Source of the DNA: Chitinophaga eiseniae
GTDB taxonomy: Bacteria > Bacteroidota > Bacteroidia > Chitinophagales > Chitinophagaceae
Assembly (NCBI RefSeq): GCF_012641265.1
Contig: NZ_JABAHZ010000004.1
Span: 310,001 to 374,000, forward strand
Length of the DNA stretch: 64,000 nt
Reading direction: 5' to 3'
Below the pieces are notes generated by a model. It was given only the letters and a program-made list of their open reading frames with translations. It was not told the DNA's origin and did no database searches. Shown piece by piece: positions 1 to 8,068 of the stretch. Position 1 is the first letter of the stretch, and every line of letters starts with the position of its first letter. The position numbers and the translations under genes were made by a program.

Positions 1-363
1 TTCCACATATGTTTTTTTCATTTCCTGCCGCGAAGCCAGAAGGTTGGGATCGGGCGCTGTGGTAGGTTTCCGTTGCTGCCGGTCTTTTTCGTATTGCTCC
101 TTAAATGTGGGCGAATTAACATACGCTTTCAGGTATTCGCAATAGGCTTTTGCTTTGCCGGCCCGGTCGCTCACTGCTACTTTGGCAAGTGCTTTAAAAG
201 CGGGGATGCTGAAATATCCCTGTGTGAAATTATCCCAGATATATTTTTCCGCCATCTTATCGGTGAGCCCTATTTCTTCCACAATACTATTGCCTGTGAT
301 TTTGAATGACATCAGCCAGGCTGCCAGTGGCAATGCCATGACGATGATGAGTAATTTTTTCAT
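1..363 (-). CDS. Hypothetical exported protein, 3' end beyond window
   Basis: The minus strand is open from an ATG at 363 to the window edge (121 codons, no stop), so the C-terminus is missing. The protein begins MKKLLIIVMALPLAAWLMSF, which resembles a signal peptide or N-terminal membrane anchor, followed by a soluble, charged, probably helical segment rich in Lys, Glu and Gln. I do not recognise the family. A -7 box (TAGTTTTG, minus strand 408-401) lies 37 nt upstream of the ATG, and an inverted repeat further upstream could be its operator. Confidence 0.7.
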   Translation of the reverse strand, partial: MKKLLIIVMALPLAAWLMSFKITGNSIVEEIGLTDKMAEKYIWDNFTQGYFSIPAFKALAKVAVSDRAGKAKAYCEYLKAYVNSPTFKEQYEKDRQQRKPTTAPDPNLLASRQEMKKTYVE

Positions 364-400
364 ATCCTGTTGTTGTGTGTAACGAAAATATTAACGTACA

Positions 401-408
401 CAAAACTA
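401..408 (-). promoter_or_regulatory. -7 promoter box for the left-edge gene
   Basis: On the minus strand this reads TAGTTTTG, a full match to the Bacteroidota primary-sigma -7 consensus TAnnTTTG, 37 nt upstream of the ATG at 363. I see no clear -33 TTTG element at the expected spacing. Confidence 0.5.
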
Positions 409-443
409 GGGATAGCACAGGGTAGGGCGCATAGGTAATAGTG

Positions 444-496
444 TTCATTTACCTGGGTAATGTTGCCATATAGGTAGTGTTACCTATGTAAATGAA
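444..496. promoter_or_regulatory. Inverted repeat, possible operator
   Basis: The arm TTCATTTACCTGGGTAA (444-460) is mirrored by TTACCTATGTAAATGAA (480-496) with 15 of 17 positions complementary. Extra TAGGTA copies lie at about 432 and 470. The block is 36 to 95 bp upstream of the left-edge gene's -7 box, a usual place for a regulator site. There is no following T-tract, so a terminator is less likely. Confidence 0.4.
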
Positions 497-601
497 TATT
501 GCTGCTTATATACGGGTATTCATTCATCTTTACTTTTGTGGTATAAAGCATGGATTTTGTGATAGTAGGAACGGATGAAATGATAATCGTTGATAGGAAA
601 A

Positions 602-627
602 AGGACCGGTATATTGATACCGGTCCT
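602..627 (-). terminator. Terminator of the PEP synthase gene
   Basis: Perfect 11-bp stem AGGACCGGTAT / ATACCGGTCCT with a 4-nt loop (613-616). Read on the minus strand it is followed by a run of T, 44 nt past the ppsA stop codon, as expected for an intrinsic terminator. Confidence 0.75.
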
Positions 628-670
628 CGTTAATTGGGCTGCATTGCATCAGCGCGATTGTTTTGGTGTA

Positions 671-3085
671 TTATTTCTCCGCCTCATGAATCGCCATCAC
701 TGTTTTTATGACTGCATCTGGTGTAACTGAAATACTATCAATTCCCTGTGATACCAGGAATTTGGTAAAATCCGGGAAGTCGGAAGGTCCTTGTCCGCAG
801 ATACCTACTTTTACCTTCATGCGTTTGGCTACCTGTATCAGGTGAGTGATCATGCGTAGCACTGCCGGATTGCGCTCGTTATAAATATTGGCCACAAGGG
901 AGGAATCCCTGTCGAGACCAAGTGTGAGCTGTGTCAGATCATTAGATCCTATCGAGAAGCCGTCGATGAGGGCGGCAAATTCTTCCGCCATCATAATATT
1001 GGAAGGCAATTCTGCCATCAGGTATACTTCCAGACCGTGTTCGCCACGGCGTAGTCCGAACGATTCCATGGTGGCCAGCACCGCCTGCAGTTCTTCTATA
1101 GTCCGGCAGAACGGAATCATTACGACTACATTTTTAAGCCCCATGGTTTGTCTTACTTTTTGAATGGCTTTGCATTCCAGTTCAAAAGCAGGCTTGTATT
1201 GGGCGGAATAATAGCGGGAAGCGCCTCTCCAGCCAATCATGGGATTTTCTTCTGTGGGCTCAAAGTATTTACCACCTAAGAGATTGAAATACTCGTTGCT
1301 TTTGAAATCAGAGAAGCGAACGATGACTTTCTCAGGGTAGAAGGCGGCGGCAATTTTTCCAATACCATAAGCCAGTTTACTTACGAAGAAGTCAGCTTCA
1401 TTGTCGTATCCCTGCATCAGCTGTGCAATCTGTGCCGACAGTTCCGGGTCATTGAGCTCTTTGTGTTTGAGCAATGCCAGCGGATGTACTTTGATGTAGT
1501 TGTTGATAATAAATTCTTCCCGGGCCAGTCCCACGCCTTTGTTGGGCAGGTGGGTAAAGGAAAAGGCCATGCCGGGAGAGCCTACATTCAGCATCAGTGG
1601 GGTGCGTATAGCCGGGAGGGTAGACAGGTCCAGGTGATTTTCCCGGAAGGGGAGTATATCTTCATATACAATCCCATCACTGCCTTCTGCGCAGCTGACG
1701 GTGATTTCCTGGCCGGCGTTGAGTCTTTCTGTGGCATCGCCGCAGCCAACGATAGCAGGTATGCCCATTTCACGGGCTACGATAGCAGCATGACAGGTAC
1801 GCCCGCCCTTGTTGGTAACGATAGCAGAAGCCATTTTCATGATAGGCTCCCAGTCGGGATCTGTCATGTCGGTGACCAGGATGTCGCCGGGTTTAAATTC
1901 ACTGCCTGTAATTAAACGGTTGTCGAGGGAAAAGAGAATATTTACTTTGCCGGCGGCTATTTTATCGCCTACGGCGATACCTTTCAGCAATACTTTTGGC
2001 ATGGTGCCATTGTGGTGAATGGCAAAAGAAGATATCTGGTTATGATCTTTCCGGGAGTGGATGGTTTCCGGACGGGCCTGTACGATATACAGTTCATTGG
2101 TGAGCCCATCTACGGCCCATTCTATATCCATAGGACACCAGCGTCCTTTCTTTTCAGAGTAGTAGTCTTCAATACAACGCACCCAGGTGGCGAGCTGCAT
2201 GATTTGCTGATCATCCAGGCAGAAATGGTGTTGTTGCTTTTTCTCTACGGGGATAATCCTGGTACGTTGATCGCTGCTTTCACCGTATACCATTTTTTTA
2301 TCCTTCACGCCCATTTTTTTCTCAATAATAGGCGTGTATCCTTCCTGCATACAAGGCTTGAATACGATGAATTCATCGGGGGATACAGCGCCCTGTACCA
2401 CCATTTCTCCCAGTCCCCAGGAGCCGTTGATCACCACTACATCTTTAAACCCGGATTCTGTGTCGAGAGAAAAGGCTACTCCGGAAGCGCCCAGGTCGGC
2501 ACGTACCATTTTCTGTACGCATACAGATAAGCCTATGCTGAAATCGTCGTATCCGAAGTTGCGGCGATAGCTGATGGCACGGTCGGTGAAGAGGGAGGCG
2601 AAACAGTTTCTTACTGCATCGATCAGGGCTGCGGGGCCTCTTACGTTGAGGAAAGTTTCCTGTTGACCTGCAAAAGATGCATCGGGAAGGTCTTCGGCGG
2701 TAGCGGAAGATCTCACGGCCACGTCGGTCTGGTCTTGTCCGTATTGCTGTGAGAGGGCATAGTAGGCGGCAATAATTTCCTGGCTGAGTTCATGGGGAAA
2801 CCGGGTGCTGCTGATGGCTTGCCTGATCTTCTGCCCGGCCCGGCGGAGGGTAACGATGTCATTGAAATCAACGGTGGCTACCTGTTCGGCAATAAACTGT
2901 TCCAGCCCGCTTTGTTTCATGAATTCGTAATAGGCGTTGGTGGTGATGGCAAACCCGGAAGGCACCGCTACGCCGGCTTTGGAGAGGTTAGCAATCATTT
3001 CGCCCAATGAGGCCGATTTGCCTCCTACCAGGGCAATAGCGTCCATGCCCACCGCTTCAAGCGGCAGTACAATACTTTCTCTCAT
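671..3085 (-). CDS. ppsA: Phosphoenolpyruvate synthase
   Basis: The 804-residue product converts pyruvate, ATP and water to PEP, AMP and phosphate in the cytoplasm, the first step of gluconeogenesis from pyruvate. It has the normal family order: an N-terminal ATP-grasp (PPDK_N) domain from about residue 15 to 340 with VAVRSSATAEDLPDASFAG near 122, the phosphohistidine domain with GGRTCHA (His432 as carrier), and a C-terminal TIM-barrel PEP-utilising domain ending with the GICGQGPSD region that carries the catalytic Cys. Length is close to the 792 residues of E. coli PpsA, and the ATG at 3085 begins right at the conserved N-terminus. It is divergent from an Lrp/AsnC regulator, a natural candidate to control it. 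It ends in its own terminator and appears monocistronic. Confidence 0.95.
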   Translation of the reverse strand: MRESIVLPLEAVGMDAIALVGGKSASLGEMIANLSKAGVAVPSGFAITTNAYYEFMKQSGLEQFIAEQVATVDFNDIVTLRRAGQKIRQAISSTRFPHELSQEIIAAYYALSQQYGQDQTDVAVRSSATAEDLPDASFAGQQETFLNVRGPAALIDAVRNCFASLFTDRAISYRRNFGYDDFSIGLSVCVQKMVRADLGASGVAFSLDTESGFKDVVVINGSWGLGEMVVQGAVSPDEFIVFKPCMQEGYTPIIEKKMGVKDKKMVYGESSDQRTRIIPVEKKQQHHFCLDDQQIMQLATWVRCIEDYYSEKKGRWCPMDIEWAVDGLTNELYIVQARPETIHSRKDHNQISSFAIHHNGTMPKVLLKGIAVGDKIAAGKVNILFSLDNRLITGSEFKPGDILVTDMTDPDWEPIMKMASAIVTNKGGRTCHAAIVAREMGIPAIVGCGDATERLNAGQEITVSCAEGSDGIVYEDILPFRENHLDLSTLPAIRTPLMLNVGSPGMAFSFTHLPNKGVGLAREEFIINNYIKVHPLALLKHKELNDPELSAQIAQLMQGYDNEADFFVSKLAYGIGKIAAAFYPEKVIVRFSDFKSNEYFNLLGGKYFEPTEENPMIGWRGASRYYSAQYKPAFELECKAIQKVRQTMGLKNVVVMIPFCRTIEELQAVLATMESFGLRRGEHGLEVYLMAELPSNIMMAEEFAALIDGFSIGSNDLTQLTLGLDRDSSLVANIYNERNPAVLRMITHLIQVAKRMKVKVGICGQGPSDFPDFTKFLVSQGIDSISVTPDAVIKTVMAIHEAEK

Positions 3086-3272
3086 GTAAAAATGAGTTTA
3101 GTGAATAAAAAATATGGAAGGATAACTTAAGTCTTCCGAACGTGGTTGTGTTTTTGTTACCAGCAAATTAGACCATGTAACGGTGCCGCGATAAGGATTC
3201 GGACAAAAGCGAAAAGAAAACTAAAAAGGATGCCTGTAACAGACTTTTTTTCTGAATCAGTAGCCATATTCC

Positions 3273-3280
3273 TATTTTTG
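3273..3280 (+). promoter_or_regulatory. -7 promoter box for the Lrp/AsnC gene
   Basis: TATTTTTG matches TAnnTTTG and ends 14 nt before the ATG at 3295, implying a leader of only about 5-10 nt. Confidence 0.5.
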
Positions 3281-3294
3281 ATAAAAATACGCCC

Positions 3295-3798
3295 ATGACT
3301 TTCATACCTGACCAGATTGATATGTGTATAATGGACATATTGCAGGAAGACGCCAGGACAACCAATAAAGAGATTGCTTCCCGGTTAGGTAAGTCTGTTA
3401 CTTCTATATTTGAAAGAGTAAAGCGACTGGAGGCAGAAGGTTATATCCTGCGGTATATTGCCGTACTGAATAAACATAAGCTGGGTAAGAACCTGGTGGC
3501 CTATACCAGCGTAACACTGAAGGAGCACGGTCATGACCGCCTGCTGTCGTTCGAGCAAAAGATCAACTCTTTCCCGGAAGTGATGGAATGTTACAAAATG
3601 AACGGGCAGTTCGATTACCTGTTGAAAGTGCTGGTAGCAGACATGGAAGCCTATGAAGTGTTTAACCTCACGAAATTATCGCGACTCGATAATATCTATA
3701 AGATCCGTAGCCTCTTTGTATTATCAGAAACCAAGCATGAGGTAGAACTGAACCTGAAAACAAACTGGCAGGCGAAGCTGGTTCCTAAAAATAAATAA
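3295..3798 (+). CDS. Lrp/AsnC family transcriptional regulator
   Basis: The 167-residue protein has the standard Lrp/AsnC layout: an N-terminal winged helix-turn-helix (QIDMCIMDILQEDARTTNKE, then ASRLGKSVTSIFERVKRLEAEG) and a C-terminal RAM/AsnC ligand-binding domain (YKMNGQFDYLLKVLV, residues about 75-150). Such proteins form octamers or dimers and respond to amino acids or other small effectors. The start is fixed by the family N-terminus (FIPDQID) and by the promoter 14 nt upstream. It is divergent from ppsA with a 209-bp shared control region, which suggests control of ppsA and of itself; the effector cannot be read from sequence. Confidence 0.9.
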   Translation: MTFIPDQIDMCIMDILQEDARTTNKEIASRLGKSVTSIFERVKRLEAEGYILRYIAVLNKHKLGKNLVAYTSVTLKEHGHDRLLSFEQKINSFPEVMECYKMNGQFDYLLKVLVADMEAYEVFNLTKLSRLDNIYKIRSLFVLSETKHEVELNLKTNWQAKLVPKNK

Positions 3799-3818
3799 AT
3801 TTAAAAAGTCAGGATTTC

Positions 3819-5834
3819 TCACCTCCCTACCACCGGGAACTGTGCAATACGCAATTGTGTACAGCCATAAGGTATCAATATAATTTCTTCTTCTGCTCCC
3901 ATTTCCATACCGTAGGTAATACTATAGGGCAGGGGACCGGTCATGTCGTTATATAACTGCCACGATGGAATACGTTTGGCTTTGGTGGTAATGGAGATGG
4001 GGGCATTGGCCTGGTTCCAGGGATAGTTGGTAAGTGTCCCGGTTTTAACTACCTTATAGTGCGCGGCCAACTGATCGGCGGGCGTGGCTATCAGGGCATA
4101 GTTCCAGGGTGTGGTGGGCCGTACCTCCTGGTAGGTATCGCCATATTCCAGCGGGTCTTTGGTGTTTTTAACGGTGTTCACCGCTTCTCCGATTTTCAGT
4201 GCATAGGTAACCGGGCCCCGTTCTACCGATACAGAATTTTCGAACCAGGTGGGCTGTTGTATGGTCATAGGCAGCTCCAGGGTCACCACATCTCCGGAGG
4301 TCCATTCCCGTGATACGGGAACTACCTGGTTGCCGGCCACTTCCTGCAGGGTTTTCCCATTGATGGTAATCGTTCCTTTTTTGCACCAGGCAGGGATGCG
4401 CAGGTGAAGCGGGAAGCGCACTTTTTTACGGGTTTGTATCGTAAAGGTAACCGTTTCCTCAAAGGGGTATTGTGTGGTTTCGGTAATGGTAACGGGTATA
4501 CGTTGTGGTCCCACGCTTACTTTTACTTCGCTGGGAGCGTAGATCATGGCGGCTACGCCGCTGTCGGCGCTGGCATACCAGAGGTGTTGCACCAATTTAG
4601 GCCAGCCCTGGTGCATGTTGGATGTACAACAGGGATACCCGGATAATAAGCCATAGCATACGTCGGTGCCGCTATGGTTTACATCGAAATTACGGATATG
4701 GCGGGTGGCCATCACCTGGTTGGCCTGCTGGAAATACTGTCGCTGCATAAAGTCGCCCGTTACCTGGGCAGGTAATGCATTGAATGCAATCTTCTCCAGC
4801 TGGTCGGCATACCTTACTTCTCCGCTTACTTCCAGGATGCTTTCCAGGGTAAACATCATTTCCATGGCCGTGCATAGCTCGGATCCCTGGGTGGGATTAT
4901 TGCCGTGCAGGGCTTCATCGCCGCCATAGAGGCCGTGGGCCATGCCATTGAAGCGTTGGAGGTCATCGAAGCCTTTGCGGGTGGCTTCCCGGTATTGGTT
5001 GTCGGGGTGTTGCTGGTAATAGATCATGGGCTCTTTCATGCCCTGGGCCAGGTTTACGCCGTGAATGCTGCCGGGGGTAGACAGGAGATTGGTATGTAAA
5101 AAGGCTTGTGTGTAATCGAATGTTTGTTTATGGATTAGTTCCGCCAGGTCGAGCAGGAAGGCATCCCCGGTGATATTGTACAACCAGTATACCACCATCA
5201 GGTTGTCTCCGGCGCGATAGCGCGCCCAAAACGTCCAGTGGTCCAGTGGGTGCTGCGGTAGTTCTTTGAGCTGGTAGCGGAAATAGCCGGTTAGCAGGGG
5301 GATGATACGGGGATCGGCGGTGGCCTGGTAGTATTGTTTCAGCACCTTTAGCATCACCATTTTAGGCCACCAGTCGCGGCTATTGTCCCGTTGTATGCCG
5401 GGTTCATAGGGGTAGTCTTTCGCCGGGCCGAAATAGCCGTCGGCCTGTTGGCTTTGGATAGACCATTCCACCCAAGGTTTTACTTTGGCAATAAGTGCCG
5501 TATCGTGCAGAATATAGGCCAATGGCAGTAATCCATCGAGCCAGTAAGGGCCTCGTTCCCATTGATCGCCATCGCCGCCCAGCCAGCCATTGCGCTGACT
5601 CATCACCAGGGGATACAGTTTATCCAGCTGCCCGGTGGCACCATTTTTTTGCTGTATCAGCATATGCCGTAACCATCCTTTAGGAGCAATCGCCCCAATG
5701 GGCAATTCGGTAAAAGGCTTCTGATATAAAGGGGCACGGTTAAAAATATAATTCGTTGCCTGTTGGCTGCTTACCCGGTTACCCCATAAAAGACCAAGCC
5801 ATAACGTGGAAAAAATAGCAATACGTTTCTTCAT
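3819..5834 (-). CDS. DUF1680 / GH127-type beta-L-arabinofuranosidase-like protein
   Basis: The 671-residue protein has a signal peptide (MKKRIAIFSTLWLGLLWGNR, cleavage near VSSQQ) and so acts in the periplasm or outside. Its body is an (alpha/alpha)6-barrel typical of DUF1680 (ERGPYWLDGLLPLAY near 94; DNLMVVYWLYNITGD near 210) followed by beta-sandwich domains. GH127 enzymes use a zinc-bound Cys nucleophile with an E-x-C pair and a C-C pair as metal ligands; the same pattern appears here as E319-L-C321 and C402-C403, so the active site looks intact. Known members release beta-L-arabinofuranose from plant hydroxyproline glycans or pectin; the exact substrate here is open. It stands alone between the Lrp gene (convergent, 20 bp) and a divergent hypothetical gene. 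Confidence 0.85.
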   Translation of the reverse strand: MKKRIAIFSTLWLGLLWGNRVSSQQATNYIFNRAPLYQKPFTELPIGAIAPKGWLRHMLIQQKNGATGQLDKLYPLVMSQRNGWLGGDGDQWERGPYWLDGLLPLAYILHDTALIAKVKPWVEWSIQSQQADGYFGPAKDYPYEPGIQRDNSRDWWPKMVMLKVLKQYYQATADPRIIPLLTGYFRYQLKELPQHPLDHWTFWARYRAGDNLMVVYWLYNITGDAFLLDLAELIHKQTFDYTQAFLHTNLLSTPGSIHGVNLAQGMKEPMIYYQQHPDNQYREATRKGFDDLQRFNGMAHGLYGGDEALHGNNPTQGSELCTAMEMMFTLESILEVSGEVRYADQLEKIAFNALPAQVTGDFMQRQYFQQANQVMATRHIRNFDVNHSGTDVCYGLLSGYPCCTSNMHQGWPKLVQHLWYASADSGVAAMIYAPSEVKVSVGPQRIPVTITETTQYPFEETVTFTIQTRKKVRFPLHLRIPAWCKKGTITINGKTLQEVAGNQVVPVSREWTSGDVVTLELPMTIQQPTWFENSVSVERGPVTYALKIGEAVNTVKNTKDPLEYGDTYQEVRPTTPWNYALIATPADQLAAHYKVVKTGTLTNYPWNQANAPISITTKAKRIPSWQLYNDMTGPLPYSITYGMEMGAEEEIILIPYGCTQLRIAQFPVVGR

Positions 5835-5967
5835 GCTTGCTGTTCAGCGCTGATTAGAGAGGCAAGTTAGGAGTAAAAACCGCCGGTAGTTAGCCGGATT
5901 TGCTCATTGTTTCGCTAAAATGTATCAGGAAAGTATCGGGATTGAAAGTAGAATAGCCACAAATTCC

Positions 5968-5975
5968 TACTTTTG
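5968..5975 (+). promoter_or_regulatory. -7 promoter box for the SLH/PrcB-like gene
   Basis: TACTTTTG, a full TAnnTTTG match, ends 21 nt before the ATG at 5997. This favours the ATG over an in-frame TTG at 5973 that lies inside the box. Confidence 0.55.
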
Positions 5976-5996
5976 CATAACGAAAAACACCTATTT

Positions 5997-6842
5997 ATGA
6001 AGCTATATATGACGGTAGCAATTCCAGCATTTTTGCTGACAATACACCCTGATGCGCTTTTCAGTAAAGACAAAGCAGCAGTGGAAGCAGTAGCACCCAA
6101 ACCTCAGTCACGTATTTCCTTTGGCAGCGGTATCGACCTTATTGTAAAAGGACTGGGATTAAACATCGATAACATCCGCTTTATCAAGGAGCCCAAGGCC
6201 ACCGATTACTTCCCGAAGGCGAATAATAAAGCGGCTTATGCATCATCGCTGATTATTGCGGCTAACAATGGCATAGAATCAGGCCGCTCGTTGAATCCAG
6301 AGTCGCCGGCTACCCGCGAACAGTTTGCCCTGGCCCTGTTTGAAGCAATAAAATCCACCGGCCCATATCCGGAAACAATGAACTGGGTAATCATTAAGGA
6401 CGAAAAATCCTTTACCGGGGGTGGATTGTCGGCCGTACAATCGCTCAGCAAGTACAAAGTAGTGACGCTGGAAAATGGCAGCTTCCGGCCCAAGGCCTAT
6501 ATCACCAAAGCAGAAGCTACTAAAATGGTGAAAGCCGCCGCAGATTTTGTAAAGTCGCACCGCGGCGTAGCTGAAAATGGTAATGCCGGTAAAGAGGCGA
6601 TTACCTATACCACCAAGCCTATAAATAATCATGTAAAAAGTGTGGTACTTTCAGCTGGAGAGAAACCTACGGGTGGTTACGATCTGTTGGTGAACAGTAT
6701 CGTGTTTTCCGGTACGGATGCTATTATTCACTACAAGCTGATGCCACCACCTGCCGGCAGCATGAATGTTCAGATGATTACTACCCCTACGGCTACTACT
6801 TATATTCCATCTACCTATAACGTAGTATTACAGGAAGATTAA
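5997..6842 (+). CDS. Exported protein with SLH-like and PrcB-like domains
   Basis: 281 residues. A signal peptide-like N-terminus (MKLYMTVAIPAFLLTIHPDA) is followed by an S-layer-homology-like repeat at about 68-118 (YFPKANNKAAYASSLIIAAN, then GIESG, then the NPESPATREQFALALFEAI region) and a degenerate second one to about 185 (FRPKAYITKAEATKMVKAAA). The C-terminal 70 residues contain GEKPTGGYDL (221-230), the hallmark of PrcB C-terminal domains, known from a spirochaete protease complex subunit. SLH domains bind cell-wall polymers; the PrcB domain is thought to mediate protein-protein contacts. The gene appears monocistronic. Start chosen at ATG 5997 because of the signal sequence and the promoter position. 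Function unknown. Confidence 0.75.
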   Translation: MKLYMTVAIPAFLLTIHPDALFSKDKAAVEAVAPKPQSRISFGSGIDLIVKGLGLNIDNIRFIKEPKATDYFPKANNKAAYASSLIIAANNGIESGRSLNPESPATREQFALALFEAIKSTGPYPETMNWVIIKDEKSFTGGGLSAVQSLSKYKVVTLENGSFRPKAYITKAEATKMVKAAADFVKSHRGVAENGNAGKEAITYTTKPINNHVKSVVLSAGEKPTGGYDLLVNSIVFSGTDAIIHYKLMPPPAGSMNVQMITTPTATTYIPSTYNVVLQED

Positions 6843-6880
6843 AGAATAACGTATAGTCGTGCTGGTTATACGATTTTATA

Positions 6881-6912
6881 GTCGGCATGAGGTGCTCCTA
6901 CTTCATGCTGAC
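6881..6912 (+). terminator. Hairpin downstream of the SLH/PrcB-like gene
   Basis: GTCGGCATGAGGT pairs with ACTTCATGCTGAC (11 of 13 Watson-Crick plus wobble) 39 nt past the stop codon. There is no clear T-run, so it may be a weak terminator or an mRNA 3' stabiliser. Confidence 0.35.
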
Positions 6913-7050
6913 AACCCTACTACTGCGCTAAGATTACTTCCCCCGTATATTTTGCATCTCCAGGCTTTAAGCTGTAAGATAGAAACATAGCAATGTGTTT
7001 TTGACTTACAATTAGGTAGTTATGTGCTTTTTATTTCAAAAACCGTTAGT

Positions 7051-7074
7051 GTGTGGAAAAATTTTTTCCCACGC
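7051..7074. promoter_or_regulatory. Imperfect palindrome upstream of the toxin operon
   Basis: GTGTGGAAAAA and TTTTTCCCACGC form a near-palindrome with a one-base bulge. It lies 24 bp upstream of the operon's -7 box, overlapping where a -33 element would sit. It is a reasonable site for autorepression by the XRE antitoxin encoded by the operon. Confidence 0.45.
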
Positions 7075-7097
7075 GAGGAAATGACATTTAATAGTAA

Positions 7098-7105
7098 TAA
7101 CTTTG
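7098..7105 (+). promoter_or_regulatory. -7 promoter box of the toxin-antitoxin operon
   Basis: TAACTTTG matches TAnnTTTG and ends 13 nt before the proposed GTG start of the toxin gene (7119), so the leader would be very short. Confidence 0.5.
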
Positions 7106-7118
7106 AATTAACTTAAAA

Positions 7119-7610
7119 GTGAATTGCAAAAAAGGAAAAGTAATCGTATACGCAACGTATCCGGCTTTGACGATATATACTTTTAAACCCAGAGGTGAAG
7201 TGTGTTTGTTTGATCAATTTATAGCGAAGTTTGAGAATGAAAAGATGTATCGCCCCAGCCTTAATAAGATTCTTGCAGCCATTGGCGAGTTTACGGCACG
7301 AGGTATTAACCGGGGGAGATTTCGACCCCAAGGGGAGCGTGCTATTGAAGCATTACCTTCGGGCTTTAGTGCCCTGCGGTTATACTGTGTTCCCTATGGT
7401 GAGCATGCAATATTGATCGGCAATGGAGATATAAAAACGGCTGCGTTGGTACAGGATTGTCCAAAATGCGGCCCACACTGGAGATTTTTGACTTTGCTTG
7501 ATGCTGAAATTCAACAACGTTTATTGGAAAAAGAGATGTTTTGGCTAAAAGTAAACAGAGAAAGCATACTTTCCGGGAATATGTATTTCGAAATTGGAGA
7601 TTGTGAATAA
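7119..7610 (+). CDS. RelE/HigB-like toxin
   Basis: 163 residues starting at GTG 7119, the only good start upstream of the conserved core; the first in-frame ATG (7242) would delete it. The region VCLFDQFIAKFE (near 28-39), a long helix, then SGFSALRLYCVPYGEHAILIGNG has the spacing of RelE/HigB mRNA interferases, where a conserved Phe-Asp/Glu-x-Phe start, two helices and a beta-sheet with basic residues (RFRPQGERAIEAL) form the fold. The C-terminal 50 residues, with CPKCGPHW, are unusual for the family. It is the first gene of a three-gene operon, 20 bp ahead of an XRE antitoxin. RelE-like toxins usually cleave mRNA on the ribosome. The assignment rests on pattern and context. Confidence 0.65.
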   Translation: MNCKKGKVIVYATYPALTIYTFKPRGEVCLFDQFIAKFENEKMYRPSLNKILAAIGEFTARGINRGRFRPQGERAIEALPSGFSALRLYCVPYGEHAILIGNGDIKTAALVQDCPKCGPHWRFLTLLDAEIQQRLLEKEMFWLKVNRESILSGNMYFEIGDCE

Positions 7611-7630
7611 TTTGTAAATTTTCTATCATT

Positions 7631-8059
7631 ATGTCTACGAAATTTGATCGGATATTAAAAGAAGTGCCACCAGAAATCAAGTTAATGGTTTCCAAATCTT
7701 TTGACATTACTGAAAGAATATTGGACATTTTGGATGCAAGAGGAATGACTCAAAAGGAGTTTGCACATTTATTAGGGAAAAAAGAGTCCGAAATCTGCAA
7801 ATGGATGAAAGGAACACACAACTTTACATTGGAAACCATTGCAAAAATTGAAATAGCGCTGGGTGAGGCTCTTCTCGAGGTCCCCAGGAATAGGCAATTG
7901 CCTGTTTTGGAAAGTGCTAAACAACAGGTGTTTTTTGATCTTTTGATTACAGTTAAAGAAGGTCGTCTTACTGCACAGGAGGAGATAGAAGGTAACACAA
8001 CCGTATATATTAAGACGTATCAATACCAGCAACACGTTAAAATACCCTTAGTTGTCTGA
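7631..8059 (+). CDS. XRE-family antitoxin (HigA-like)
   Basis: 142 residues. A helix-turn-helix of the XRE/HigA type spans about 27-80 (DITERILDILDARGMTQKEF, then AHLLGKKESEICKWMKGTHN, then FTLETIAKIEIALG). About 60 residues follow, ending in a beta-rich, hydrophobic tail (NTTVYIKTYQYQQHVKIPLVV region). In toxin-antitoxin-chaperone systems such as M. tuberculosis HigBA1-SecB-TA, a C-terminal chaperone-addiction segment makes the antitoxin depend on a SecB-like protein; this tail is a candidate for that role. Spacing is 20 bp after the toxin and 9 bp before the SecB-like gene. It probably represses the operon through the palindrome at 7051-7074. Confidence 0.75.
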   Translation: MSTKFDRILKEVPPEIKLMVSKSFDITERILDILDARGMTQKEFAHLLGKKESEICKWMKGTHNFTLETIAKIEIALGEALLEVPRNRQLPVLESAKQQVFFDLLITVKEGRLTAQEEIEGNTTVYIKTYQYQQHVKIPLVV

Positions 8060-8068
8060 TAAGCTATT

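Larger units (their letters stand above)
364..670. other. Intergenic region with promoter, possible operator and terminator
   Basis: This 307-bp gap between two minus-strand genes holds, from left to right: the leader and -7 box of the left gene (401-408), an A/T-rich region with repeated TAGGTA/TACCTA blocks and an inverted repeat (444-496), a plus-strand TACTTTTG box (531-538) followed by a 27-codon open frame (550-633), and the PEP synthase terminator hairpin (602-627). I see no convincing gene; the 27-codon frame overlaps the hairpin. Confidence 0.5.

Noticed and set aside
550..633. 27-codon open frame behind a TACTTTTG box
   Set aside because: Its last third is the PEP synthase terminator hairpin, and the product resembles no known small protein. 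The promoter match may be chance in an A/T-rich gap.
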